12,548 nt of DNA, taken from an uncultured Methylococcaceae bacterium. Its GTDB lineage: Bacteria > Pseudomonadota > Gammaproteobacteria > Methylococcales > Methylomonadaceae. The position numbers were made by a program, and so were the translations under genes. The notes under the pieces were generated by a model, which ran no database searches, was not told the origin of the DNA, and worked only from the letters and a program-made list of their open reading frames with translations. The DNA lies in assembly GCA_903903765.1 (NCBI GenBank), contig CAIVAH010000072.1:1-12548 (forward strand), read 5' to 3'. Shown piece after piece: positions 5,916 through 12,548 of this stretch (within the stretch, counting starts at the first letter, position 1; every line of letters starts with the position of its first letter).

Positions 5916-8483
5916 ATGAGTATAAAACAAAAGCTAGCTGATCAACATACGCCTATGATGCAGCAATTTTTGCGAATTAAGGCCGACTATCCCGATAACC
6001 TATTATTTTATAGAATGGGGGATTTCTATGAATTATTTTTTGATGATGCTAAAAAAGCAGCGCAAATTTTAGATATTACTTTAACCAGCCGAGGACAATC
6101 TGCAGGGTTACCGATTCCAATGGCGGGTATTCCTTATCATGCTGCCGAAGGCTATTTGGCTAAGCTATTAAGGCAGGGTGAATCGATTGCTATTTGTGAA
6201 CAAGTGGGTGATCCTGCAACTTCAAAAGGGCCAGTAGAACGAAAAGTCGTTAGAATTGTTACGCCAGGTACGGTAACGGATGAGGCCTTACTGGAAGATA
6301 GAAAAGATAATTTGTTGGTGGCTATTAGCTTTATCAACAAAAAATATGGGTTAGCCAGTTTGGATGTCACTAGCGGCCGGTTTATATTGCAAGAAGTTTA
6401 TACAGAAGATCAATTGCTTAGCGAGTTGAGTCGCCTTAAACCGGCTGAGTTACTTTATAGCGAGGATTGGTCTTTACCGTCAACTATTCAGCAACGTACC
6501 GGTCTTTGTCGGAGACCTTCTTGGCATTTTGACCAAGACAGCGCTAGACAGCGCGTGCTAACGCAGTTTAATACTCTGGATTTAAAAGGCTTTGGTTGTG
6601 ATGCCTTAACTGCAGCCATTGCAGCTGCCGGGGCTTTGCTCCAGTATATTAAAGATACCCAGCAGTTGGCTTTACCGCATATTCAAGGTATTAGTACTGA
6701 AAACAGTTCAGATAGTATTTTGTTAGACGCGGCAACTCGGCGCAATCTGGAGTTGGATTATCATCCCTCGGGTCATATTGACTATACCTTGTTAGGTGTT
6801 TTAGATAAAACCGCGACTGCTATGGGAAGTCGGTGTTTAAGGCGCTGGATTAATAGACCTTTGCGTGATCAGCATATTTTAAATAGTCGTTACGCTTGTG
6901 TTGGGCAGTTGTTGGTAAATGCTCAGTTTAAGGCGATTCATGCTTTATTGAGACAGGTGGGGGATATCGAACGGATTAGTTCTCGCATTGCTTTGCGTTC
7001 GGCAAGGCCACGTGACTTAGTGGTGTTGCGTAATAGTTTGGCAGTTTTGCCTATCTTGCAACAAGCTTTATTGTTAGAAGATACCGAGCAATTGGCTCTA
7101 TTGACTACGCAGATCGGTGAGCAACCTGAGTTATTAAATTTACTTCAACGCGCTATTATCGATAATCCACCTGTTTTAATTAGAGATGGAGGTGTGATTG
7201 CTGCTGGGTATCATCCTGACTTGGATGAGTTAAGGGATTTAAGTCAGAATGCGGATCAGTTTTTGATCGATATGGAGAATCGGGAGAAGGTGGCGACAGG
7301 TATTTCAACTTTAAAAGTTAATTATAATCGTGTGCATGGTTACTATATTGAAATCTCTCATTTGCATGCCGATAAAATTCCTGTTCATTACACGCGCAAA
7401 CAAACCTTAAAAGGGGCAGAGCGGTATATAACTGAAGAGCTGAAGGTTTTTGAAGATAAAGTCTTAAGTGCAAAAGAAAAGTCTCTTAGCTTTGAAAAAG
7501 CTTTGTACGAAGCTTTATTAAGCGAGTTGGCGTCAGCATTAATGCCATTGCAGCAATGTGCTGCCGCCTTAGCTCAATTAGATGTATTGGTTAATTTTGC
7601 GGAAAGGGCGGATAGCTTAAATTTATTTAAGCCTACCTTATTACCTAAAACAGGGTTGTCTATAGAAGGTGGTCGACATTTAGTGGTAGAGCAGGTGTCG
7701 GATATTCCATTTGTGGCGAACGATCTGGTGTTTTCTGAGCAACGTCGGATGCTTGTTATTACCGGCCCTAATATGGGCGGTAAATCTACTTATATGCGGC
7801 AGGCGGCGTTGCTGGTGTTAATGGCTCATATTGGTTGTTATGTGCCCGCTAAGAGTATGGCTTGTGGTCCGATTGATAAGATTTTTACGCGTATCGGTGC
7901 GTCTGATGATTTAGTGAGTGGTCGATCTACCTTTATGGTTGAGATGACTGAAACGGCTAATATTTTGCATAACGCGACTGCGCAAAGTCTGATTTTGATG
8001 GATGAAATCGGTCGAGGCACCAGTACGTTTGATGGTTTGTCCTTGGCTTGGGCATGTGCTGATTATTTAGCTAAAAAAACGCAAGCGTTTACTTTATTTG
8101 CAACGCATTATTTTGAGTTAACATCGTTAGCTGATGAGCAAGAAACTATCCATAATGTCCATTTAGATGCTATGGAGTACGGTGACAAGATTGTATTTTT
8201 ACATTCGGTTAAAGAGGGGTCAGCTAATCAAAGTTATGGTTTGCAAGTCGCATCTTTGGCAGGTGTGCCTAAAGTCGTTATTGAAAATGCAAAAGTAAAG
8301 TTACAGCATTTAGAAGCATTAGCTTATAGCGAGCAACAGGCTTCAACTGGGGCTAATCAATTGGATTTGTTCTCGGATAATAGTTTTCATCCAGCAGTCG
8401 AGTTACTTGAAGAATTACAGCCGGATGAGTTAAGCCCTAAGCAAGCTCTTGATTTAATTTATAAGTTGAAGGGCTTGTTATAA
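5916..8483 (+). CDS. mutS: DNA mismatch repair protein MutS
   Basis: MutS recognises base mismatches and small loops and, with MutL, starts methyl-directed or nick-directed repair. The 855-residue product matches the full family length. The N-terminal mismatch-binding domain has GDFYELF, with the mismatch-stacking F37 and E39. Lever and clamp domains follow in the middle. The ATPase domain has Walker [10 protein letters not shown] (617-625) and Walker [13 protein letters not shown] (692 onward, D696-E697), then ATHYFELT. The C-terminal dimer/tetramer helices ([15 protein letters not shown]) are intact. The start is supported by alignment of [16 protein letters not shown] with other MutS N-termini, yet no Shine-Dalgarno sequence precedes it. 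It is divergent from pncC and followed by 119 non-coding bases before the mtdB pair. The identification is certain and no lesion was seen. Confidence 0.99.
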   Translation: MSIKQKLADQHTPMMQQFLRIKADYPDNLLFYRMGDFYELFFDDAKKAAQILDITLTSRGQSAGLPIPMAGIPYHAAEGYLAKLLRQGESIAICEQVGDPATSKGPVERKVVRIVTPGTVTDEALLEDRKDNLLVAISFINKKYGLASLDVTSGRFILQEVYTEDQLLSELSRLKPAELLYSEDWSLPSTIQQRTGLCRRPSWHFDQDSARQRVLTQFNTLDLKGFGCDALTAAIAAAGALLQYIKDTQQLALPHIQGISTENSSDSILLDAATRRNLELDYHPSGHIDYTLLGVLDKTATAMGSRCLRRWINRPLRDQHILNSRYACVGQLLVNAQFKAIHALLRQVGDIERISSRIALRSARPRDLVVLRNSLAVLPILQQALLLEDTEQLALLTTQIGEQPELLNLLQRAIIDNPPVLIRDGGVIAAGYHPDLDELRDLSQNADQFLIDMENREKVATGISTLKVNYNRVHGYYIEISHLHADKIPVHYTRKQTLKGAERYITEELKVFEDKVLSAKEKSLSFEKALYEALLSELASALMPLQQCAAALAQLDVLVNFAERADSLNLFKPTLLPKTGLSIEGGRHLVVEQVSDIPFVANDLVFSEQRRMLVITGPNMGGKSTYMRQAALLVLMAHIGCYVPAKSMACGPIDKIFTRIGASDDLVSGRSTFMVEMTETANILHNATAQSLILMDEIGRGTSTFDGLSLAWACADYLAKKTQAFTLFATHYFELTSLADEQETIHNVHLDAMEYGDKIVFLHSVKEGSANQSYGLQVASLAGVPKVVIENAKVKLQHLEALAYSEQQASTGANQLDLFSDNSFHPAVELLEELQPDELSPKQALDLIYKLKGLL

Positions 8484-8568
8484 CAAGTTGGTATTAATAT
8501 GTTTATTAAAAACAGTTAGATTTTTATATCAAATGCTAAATAAGCGAGAATGTTGTAATTTTTTCTTT

Positions 8569-8574
8569 TATACT
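8569..8574 (+). promoter_or_regulatory. Candidate -10 element upstream of the mtdB pair
   Basis: TATACT at 8569-8574 lies 29 bases before the first mtdB ATG within an AT-rich 119-base gap. No good -35 hexamer is present at 16-18 bp, so an activator-dependent promoter or another start site is possible. The call is weak. Confidence 0.3.
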
Positions 8575-8602
8575 TATCCGTTGAATATATTAAGGAGATG
8601 TC

Positions 8603-9511
8603 ATGGAAAAACCATTTATTTTACACATGTTAACAACAGCCAAAAATTTAAGTCCGTTTGACGTAAATATGGCTTTGGATGCTGGCTGGCTAACGGCTCT
8701 GCCATACATCAATGTAGAACCTAGTGAAGTACAGGGTTTAGTTCAAGATGCTATCTTTTCAAGAAGCACAAAGAACTTAAAGCGTACCGGTATTTTTATT
8801 GGGGGACGTGATACTAAACAAGCAATGGACATGTTGAAAACGGCTAAACGCTCAATGGTGCCTCCTTTTGAGGTTTCTGTATTCGCTGATCCTAGTGGAG
8901 CATTTACCACAGCGGCTGGTATGGTGGCTGCAGTAGAGTATGAACTAATTACAAAATTTAATACCACCTTAGAAGGGAAAAATATTCTTGCTTTAGGGGG
9001 GACAGGTCCAGTGGGTCAAGCGGCTGCTGTTATTTCTGCGCAAGCCGGCGCTAATGTCAGAATTATTGGTAGACAATTAGAAAAAGCCCAATTGGTTGCT
9101 GATTTATGTAGCAATGAATTTGGTGACGGTAAAATAACTGTCACAGCAGGTGCCGATGCTGATAAGGCAGAGTATATTAAAACTGCGGATATTGTGTTTG
9201 CTACTGGTGCAGCGGGTATTGAGTTGTTAAGTGTAGAATTGATTGCTTCTGCCCCACAATTAAAAGTGGCGGCGGATGTGAATGCGGTACCTCCTGCAGG
9301 AATTGCTGGGGTTGATGCTTTTCACAATGGTACAGCTATTGAAGGTTCTATAAGTGGTGCAGTGGGTATAGGGGCTTTAGCGATCGGTAACGTAAAGTAT
9401 CAAGCTCAAAATCGTTTATTAAAGAAAATGATTAGCAGTGAAAAACCAGTGTTTTTGCACTTTGAGCATGCGTTTGAAGTGGCAAGAGAATATATTAAAT
9501 CAAATAGTTAA
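8603..9511 (+). CDS. mtdB: NAD(P)-dependent methylene-tetrahydromethanopterin dehydrogenase, MtdB-type, copy 1
   Basis: MtdB oxidises methylene-H4MPT to methenyl-H4MPT in the formaldehyde oxidation pathway of methylotrophs, in the cytoplasm, making NAD(P)H. The 302-residue product has the N-terminal family block HML followed by SPFDVNMALDAG, then QDAIFSR, IGGRD, VPPFE, and VFADPSGAFTTAA. The Rossmann domain has LGGTGPVG (131-138), with the second strand ending at G156-R157. The C-terminal part has VNAVPPAGIAG, GIGALAIGNVKY and FEHAFEVA. R157 at the strand end suggests NADP(H) preference. The C-terminal LHFEHAF differs from the LDFR.A. ending I associate with characterised MtdB, so this copy may be the more diverged one. 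AAGGAG (8592-8597) is five bases before the ATG, a strong ribosome binding site. The second copy follows after 23 bases. Family is firm; substrate specificity relative to copy 2 is uncertain. Confidence 0.88.
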   Translation: MEKPFILHMLTTAKNLSPFDVNMALDAGWLTALPYINVEPSEVQGLVQDAIFSRSTKNLKRTGIFIGGRDTKQAMDMLKTAKRSMVPPFEVSVFADPSGAFTTAAGMVAAVEYELITKFNTTLEGKNILALGGTGPVGQAAAVISAQAGANVRIIGRQLEKAQLVADLCSNEFGDGKITVTAGADADKAEYIKTADIVFATGAAGIELLSVELIASAPQLKVAADVNAVPPAGIAGVDAFHNGTAIEGSISGAVGIGALAIGNVKYQAQNRLLKKMISSEKPVFLHFEHAFEVAREYIKSNS

Positions 9512-9534
9512 TTTTATTTTATAAGGATATCTAA

Positions 9535-10440
9535 ATGGAGAAACGTAGCATTCTTCACATGTTTGACCCAACCCCTAATAATAGTCCATTTGATATTAAT
9601 ATGGCTGTGGATGCGGGTTTTGATATCCTTATGCCTTATAGTAATGTTAAGTTAGATAGTGTTTATCGGTTAACGCAAGATGCTATTTTTTCACGGGGAC
9701 CTGCCGGTGTTAAAAAAACCGCTCTTTTTCTCGGTGGTCGCGATTTAGGTTTGGCTATAGATATGCTTGATACAGCTCGTCAAGCGATGGTACCACCTTT
9801 TGAAATATCAGTTTTTGCAGATCCAAGCGGGGCTTTTACAACGGCTGCCTCTTTAGTGGCTTGCGTAGAGAAGCAATTGAACTCCCTGCATGGTAAATCA
9901 TTAGAAGGCTCAAAGGTACTGGTTTTTGGCGGTACTGGGCCTGTAGGGTTAGCGACGGGTATTATTGCTTCTTTAGCGGGTGCCGAAACTTATTTGGTCG
10001 ATCATTTATCGATAGAGACCGCTGAGGATGTAGCCAAAGCATATAATCGTCGATTTGCTTGTAATTTGCTCGGTGCTGTTGCGAGTTCTGAGGCAGAAAA
10101 AATTGCCTTAGTAGCAGATGCCGATATTATATTCTGTACTGCCAAAGCGGGTGTACAAGTATTAAGTGCCACAGTAATTGCTGCTGCTAAGGAACTTAAA
10201 GTGGCAGGAGATGTCAATGCTGTTCCTCCATTAGGTATTGAAGGTATCAAGTATAATGATTTAGGTGTACCGTTGCTTCATGCTGTAAACTCTAAGAATG
10301 CGGTAGGTGTAGGTGCTTTAGCTGTGGGCAATGTTAAGTATAAATTGCAAAATGCCATGCTAAAAATCATGTTAGAAACAGATACGCCGTTGTATCTTGA
10401 TTTTAGACAAGCCTTTACAAAGGCAAGGTTAATAGCGTAA
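9535..10440 (+). CDS. mtdB: NAD(P)-dependent methylene-tetrahydromethanopterin dehydrogenase, MtdB-type, copy 2
   Basis: This is a second 301-residue MtdB-type dehydrogenase directly downstream of copy 1. It shares the blocks SPFDINMAVDAG, QDAIFSR, LGGRD, VPPFE, VFADPSGAFTTAA, FGGTGPVG (131-138), VNAVPP and GVGALAVGNVKY. In an ungapped hand alignment about 85 of the first 150 residues are identical to copy 1; the later part needs gaps. The Rossmann second strand ends D156-H157 instead of G-R. An acidic residue there usually means NAD preference. The ending YLDFRQAF resembles the canonical MtdB end more than copy 1 does, so this may be the housekeeping enzyme. AAGGA (9523-9527) lies seven bases before the ATG and there is no room for a separate promoter or terminator, so the pair is very probably co-transcribed. 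The family is secure; the division of labour is inference. Confidence 0.9.
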   Translation: MEKRSILHMFDPTPNNSPFDINMAVDAGFDILMPYSNVKLDSVYRLTQDAIFSRGPAGVKKTALFLGGRDLGLAIDMLDTARQAMVPPFEISVFADPSGAFTTAASLVACVEKQLNSLHGKSLEGSKVLVFGGTGPVGLATGIIASLAGAETYLVDHLSIETAEDVAKAYNRRFACNLLGAVASSEAEKIALVADADIIFCTAKAGVQVLSATVIAAAKELKVAGDVNAVPPLGIEGIKYNDLGVPLLHAVNSKNAVGVGALAVGNVKYKLQNAMLKIMLETDTPLYLDFRQAFTKARLIA

Positions 10441-10596
10441 TTATTAGCTAGGGGAATGACTTAATTATGATTCTTGCCGAGAGGGTTGCTAGTTATCATT
10501 AGAGGGTCGATTTTAATTTAATAGTCTGTTGTATTTATTCTGGAAATTTTCAAATGTTGATCAAAGCTTATCAAACTAAAAAGGCAGTGAGATAAC

Positions 10597-11271
10597 GTGA
10601 GTCAATACAAGAAAATTCTATTTGCGGGTGATCCGCATGGAAATTTTAAACCAGTCATTAGTGCGGTTTTAGAAAATAAACCTGAAGCAGTTGTCTTGTT
10701 AGGCGATTATGATTTAGATGCACCTTTAGATCATTATTTAGCTGAGATTGCCGATTTAACGCAGATTTGGTGGATCGCTGGCAATCATGATTTTGAAACT
10801 CCCGCAAAGTACAATAATTTATTTAATTCTGCTTTATCTCATCGAAATTTACATTTAAAAGTCACTGAAATTGCTGGCTTAAGAGTTGCAGGTTTAAGTG
10901 GTGTGTTTTTAGGTAGAGTGTGGTATCCACCGCAAGAACCCAAATGGTTAGGTAAGGAACATTTTTTAATCAATCAACCTCCACGTGTGCAAAAAGCAGA
11001 TTTGTCATTAAAATATAAATCCGCAATTTGGCATGATGAATTTGAGGCTTTTAAATCCTTAAAAGCCGATATTTTAGTGTCACATGAAGCACCTGGTTCT
11101 CACCGACATGGCTTTAGGGTTATTAGCGAGTTGGGTGCGGCTATGGGTGTTAAGCATATTTTTCATGGTCATTTACATGAAGACTATGCCACTATTATTA
11201 GGAATAAAATTAAAGTATGTGGCGTCGCTAACTCAGCCGTCACAGATTTGCTAGGAAGAAGGGTAATTTAA
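10597..11271 (+). CDS. Calcineurin-like metallophosphoesterase
   Basis: The 224-residue product carries the full set of metal-binding motifs of the calcineurin-like phosphoesterase fold: GDPHGN (D12, H14), LGDYD (G36, D37), GNHDFE (N63, H64), SHEAPGSHRHG (H163) and HGHLHE (H192, H194). These bind two metal ions and hydrolyse phosphomono- or diesters. The substrate cannot be read from sequence; the small size and lack of signal peptide suggest a cytoplasmic enzyme acting on nucleotides or small phosphoesters. The start is GTG at 10597. The best ribosome binding site, AAAAAGG ending at 10584, is 12 bases away, which is long, so translation may be modest. A 156-base gap separates it from the mtdB pair and 93 bases from ccmC, so it is probably its own unit or leads into ccmC. 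Confidence 0.85.
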   Translation: MSQYKKILFAGDPHGNFKPVISAVLENKPEAVVLLGDYDLDAPLDHYLAEIADLTQIWWIAGNHDFETPAKYNNLFNSALSHRNLHLKVTEIAGLRVAGLSGVFLGRVWYPPQEPKWLGKEHFLINQPPRVQKADLSLKYKSAIWHDEFEAFKSLKADILVSHEAPGSHRHGFRVISELGAAMGVKHIFHGHLHEDYATIIRNKIKVCGVANSAVTDLLGRRVI

Positions 11272-11299
11272 GCGGTTCTAATGCATAATAATGCTCTTT

Positions 11300-11332
11300 A
11301 ATTAGCAAACTCGCTAATTCTGAAAATTTTTT
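11300..11332 (+). terminator. Weak hairpin after the metallophosphoesterase gene
   Basis: AATTAGC (11300-11306) and GCTAATT (11313-11319) form a perfect 7-bp stem with a 6-base loop. Six T (11327-11332) follow, but only after seven bases (CTGAAAA). The AT-rich stem and distant T-tract make it a weak intrinsic terminator at best. Confidence 0.35.
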
Positions 11333-11364
11333 CTCTTCAATAACGAATTTTTAAAGCCAATCTT

Positions 11365-12129
11365 ATGTTTTTAGTTCCAGATATCGTTGTTCGATTCTAT
11401 CATCGCATGGCATCGCCGCCACATTTTTATGCTTTTACCAAACAGATAATGCCATGGTTAGTCGTTATTTTTGTGTTGCTAACCGGGGCGGGACTTTATG
11501 GGGGCTTGTATTTAGCGCCAGCAGATTATCAACAAGGTGATAGTTATCGAATAATCTATATTCATGTGCCTAGTGCCTGGATGTCTTTGTTTATTTATAT
11601 GGTGATGGCTATTACAGGTGCCATTGGTTTGATTTGGCGTATCAAATTAGCTGAAGTGATATCGATTAGCAGTGCACCGATTGGCGCTAGTTTTACGTTT
11701 ATTGCCTTGGTGACGGGTTCTTTATGGGGTAAACCCATGTGGGGAACTTGGTGGGTTTGGGATGCGCGTTTAACGTCTGAATTGATTTTGTTGTTTCTAT
11801 ATCTTGGCGTTATTGGTCTTTATGGGGCTATTGATGATAAAAAGATTGCAGCTAAATCGGTGGCTATTTTGGCTTTAGTGGGGGTGGTAAATATTCCTAT
11901 TATTCATTATTCGGTAGAATGGTGGAATACATTGCATCAAGGTCCTACGGTAACCAAAATAGATAAACCATCGATACATGTCAGTATGTTGATTCCACTT
12001 TTGTTGATGGCCTTATCTTTTAAGTTTTATTATTTCATTGCTTTAATCCAGCGAGCGCGTATTGAGCTGTTAAAGCGTGAACGGAATTCTCATTGGGTTA
12101 AAACAATGTTAGCGGAGCAGCAGCAATGA
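11365..12129 (+). CDS. ccmC: Haem exporter/handling protein CcmC
   Basis: CcmC is the inner-membrane component of system I cytochrome c maturation that presents haem to the chaperone CcmE. The 254-residue product has six hydrophobic segments and the periplasmic tryptophan-rich WWD motif WGTWWVWDARLT (126-137). The two haem-ligand histidines are present: H67 in IIYIHVPSAW and H181 in PIIHYSVEWWN. APADYQQG and VTGSLWGKPM are also family blocks. The N-terminus is roughly 10 residues longer than in E. coli, where alignment begins near SPPHFY. The in-frame ATG at 11407 would leave no leading residues before that block, so 11365 is preferred although no clear ribosome binding site precedes either. 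The stop overlaps ccmD as ATGA. CcmA and CcmB, normally encoded just upstream, are absent here. Confidence 0.96.
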   Translation: MFLVPDIVVRFYHRMASPPHFYAFTKQIMPWLVVIFVLLTGAGLYGGLYLAPADYQQGDSYRIIYIHVPSAWMSLFIYMVMAITGAIGLIWRIKLAEVISISSAPIGASFTFIALVTGSLWGKPMWGTWWVWDARLTSELILLFLYLGVIGLYGAIDDKKIAAKSVAILALVGVVNIPIIHYSVEWWNTLHQGPTVTKIDKPSIHVSMLIPLLLMALSFKFYYFIALIQRARIELLKRERNSHWVKTMLAEQQQ

Positions 12130-12281
12130 GTTTGGCAGAATTTTTTGCAATGGGTGGTTATGGTTTTTATGTGTGGACATCTTATGCGCTAACACTGATT
12201 GTGTTAGTGGCAAATATTGTTATTCCTGTCATAGAACGTAGACAGTTTTTCCGACAAAGTTTAAAACAAAAACGGAAATAA
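12126..12281 (+). CDS. ccmD: Haem exporter protein CcmD
   Basis: This 51-residue protein is a single-span membrane polypeptide. It begins MSLAEFFAMGGYGFYVW, continues into a hydrophobic helix (about 19-35, ALTLIVLVANIVIPV) and ends in a basic tail (RRQFFRQSLKQKRK). The N-terminal FFAMGGYGFYVW pattern, small size and position between ccmC and ccmE identify CcmD, which helps release haem-loaded CcmE from the CcmABC complex. It overlaps ccmC by four bases and ccmE follows after three bases, so all three are one operon. Confidence 0.92.
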   Translation: MSLAEFFAMGGYGFYVWTSYALTLIVLVANIVIPVIERRQFFRQSLKQKRK

Positions 12282-12284
12282 ACC

Positions 12285-12548
12285 ATGAAGCCAGCTAGAA
12301 AACAACGCTTAATTTTGATTAGTCTAATGGTTATTGGTGTCAGTATTGCTACAGGATTTGCGCTGAAATCATTTAATGAGAATCTAATGTACTTTTTTTC
12401 TACAACGGATGTTGTGGATGGCAAGGCTCCAAAGGATAGTTTATTTCGTTTGGGCGGCATGGTCATTAAAGGCAGTGTGGAAAGACCTAATGATGGCATG
12501 ATGGTGCGTTTTAAATTAACCGATTTTAGTAAAGACGTAACAGTTGAA
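12285..12548 (+). CDS. ccmE: Cytochrome c-type biogenesis protein CcmE, haem chaperone (3' partial)
   Basis: CcmE carries haem covalently bound to a periplasmic histidine and passes it to the apocytochrome ligation complex. The 88 residues visible have a basic N-terminus (KPARKQR), one membrane anchor (about 9-27), then the start of the beta-barrel domain. The blocks YFFSTTDVVDG, RLGGMVIKGSV and VRFKLTDF match the family. The haem-binding histidine lies beyond the window end, so it cannot be checked. The gene begins three bases after the ccmD stop, without a clear ribosome binding site other than that provided by coupling to ccmD. The reading frame runs open to the right edge. Confidence 0.95.
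   Translation, partial: MKPARKQRLILISLMVIGVSIATGFALKSFNENLMYFFSTTDVVDGKAPKDSLFRLGGMVIKGSVERPNDGMMVRFKLTDFSKDVTVE

Noticed and set aside
7838..8020. Minus-strand open frame opposite the MutS ATPase region.
   Set aside because: It is a shadow of mutS codons in the most conserved part of the protein; no start signals are seen.
8474..8487. Perfect palindrome CTTGTTATAACAAG at the mutS stop codon, as terminator or operator.
   Set aside because: It has too little loop and G+C for a terminator and no T-tract; such a 14-base palindrome in AT-rich DNA may be chance.
12182..12499. A 105-codon open frame on the minus strand opposite ccmD and ccmE.
   Set aside because: It lies wholly antisense to two confidently identified genes and its product shows no family motif.
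1..12548. CRISPR arrays, prophage genes or intact insertion sequences.
   Set aside because: No regularly spaced repeats, transposase, integrase or phage structural genes were seen on either strand.

Overview
The window is AT-rich bacterial DNA (roughly 40% G+C by eye) that reads as a gammaproteobacterial methylotroph, most likely a methanotroph of the order Methylococcales. The main reason is a pair of mtdB-type methylene-tetrahydromethanopterin dehydrogenase genes, since H4MPT-linked C1 oxidation is restricted among bacteria to methylotrophs and a few relatives. The MutS, MsrPQ and Ccm proteins are all of gammaproteobacterial type. This taxonomic reading is an inference; no rRNA gene is present.

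Region 1 (1-4060, + strand) is a tightly packed five-gene unit: a fatty acid hydroxylase/sterol desaturase family membrane protein (5' end outside the window), msrP, msrQ, a DUF523-DUF1722 (TudS/YbgA-like) protein and a YeeZ-like NAD(P)-binding protein. The first four genes overlap by 4, 1 and 4 bases, and the fifth follows after 5 bases. A hairpin closes the unit. MsrP and MsrQ form the periplasmic molybdenum/haem methionine sulfoxide reductase. Their translational coupling to a lipid-modifying enzyme and a probable Fe-S thiobase desulfurase suggests an envelope or oxidative/chlorine stress repair unit.

Region 2 (4057-4620) is a long non-coding stretch with a repeated 13-base motif. It is followed by a minus-strand tRNA-Leu(UAA) with its own promoter, an encoded CCA end and a terminator.

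Region 3 (4623-5915) holds a minus-strand FUN14-family small membrane protein, a divergent 74-residue PA3496-like acidic protein, and minus-strand pncC, whose stop codon overlaps that of the small gene. The FUN14 and PA3496-like genes appear to be driven by back-to-back promoters sharing one palindromic -35 hexamer.

Region 4 (5916-8483) is full-length mutS, divergent from pncC across only 36 bases. It lacks a visible Shine-Dalgarno sequence and may be leaderless.

Region 5 (8603-10440) contains the two tandem mtdB paralogues, each with a good ribosome binding site. They differ at the residues that normally discriminate NAD from NADP, which is the most interesting feature of the window.

Region 6 (10597-12548) has a metallophosphoesterase gene and then the start of a cytochrome c maturation cluster: ccmC, ccmD and ccmE, the last cut by the window end. 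ccmA and ccmB are not upstream of ccmC as they usually are. Cytochrome c biogenesis fits a methylotroph because methanol dehydrogenase donates electrons to a c-type cytochrome, but physical closeness to mtdB may be chance. No CRISPR array, prophage or intact insertion sequence was seen.
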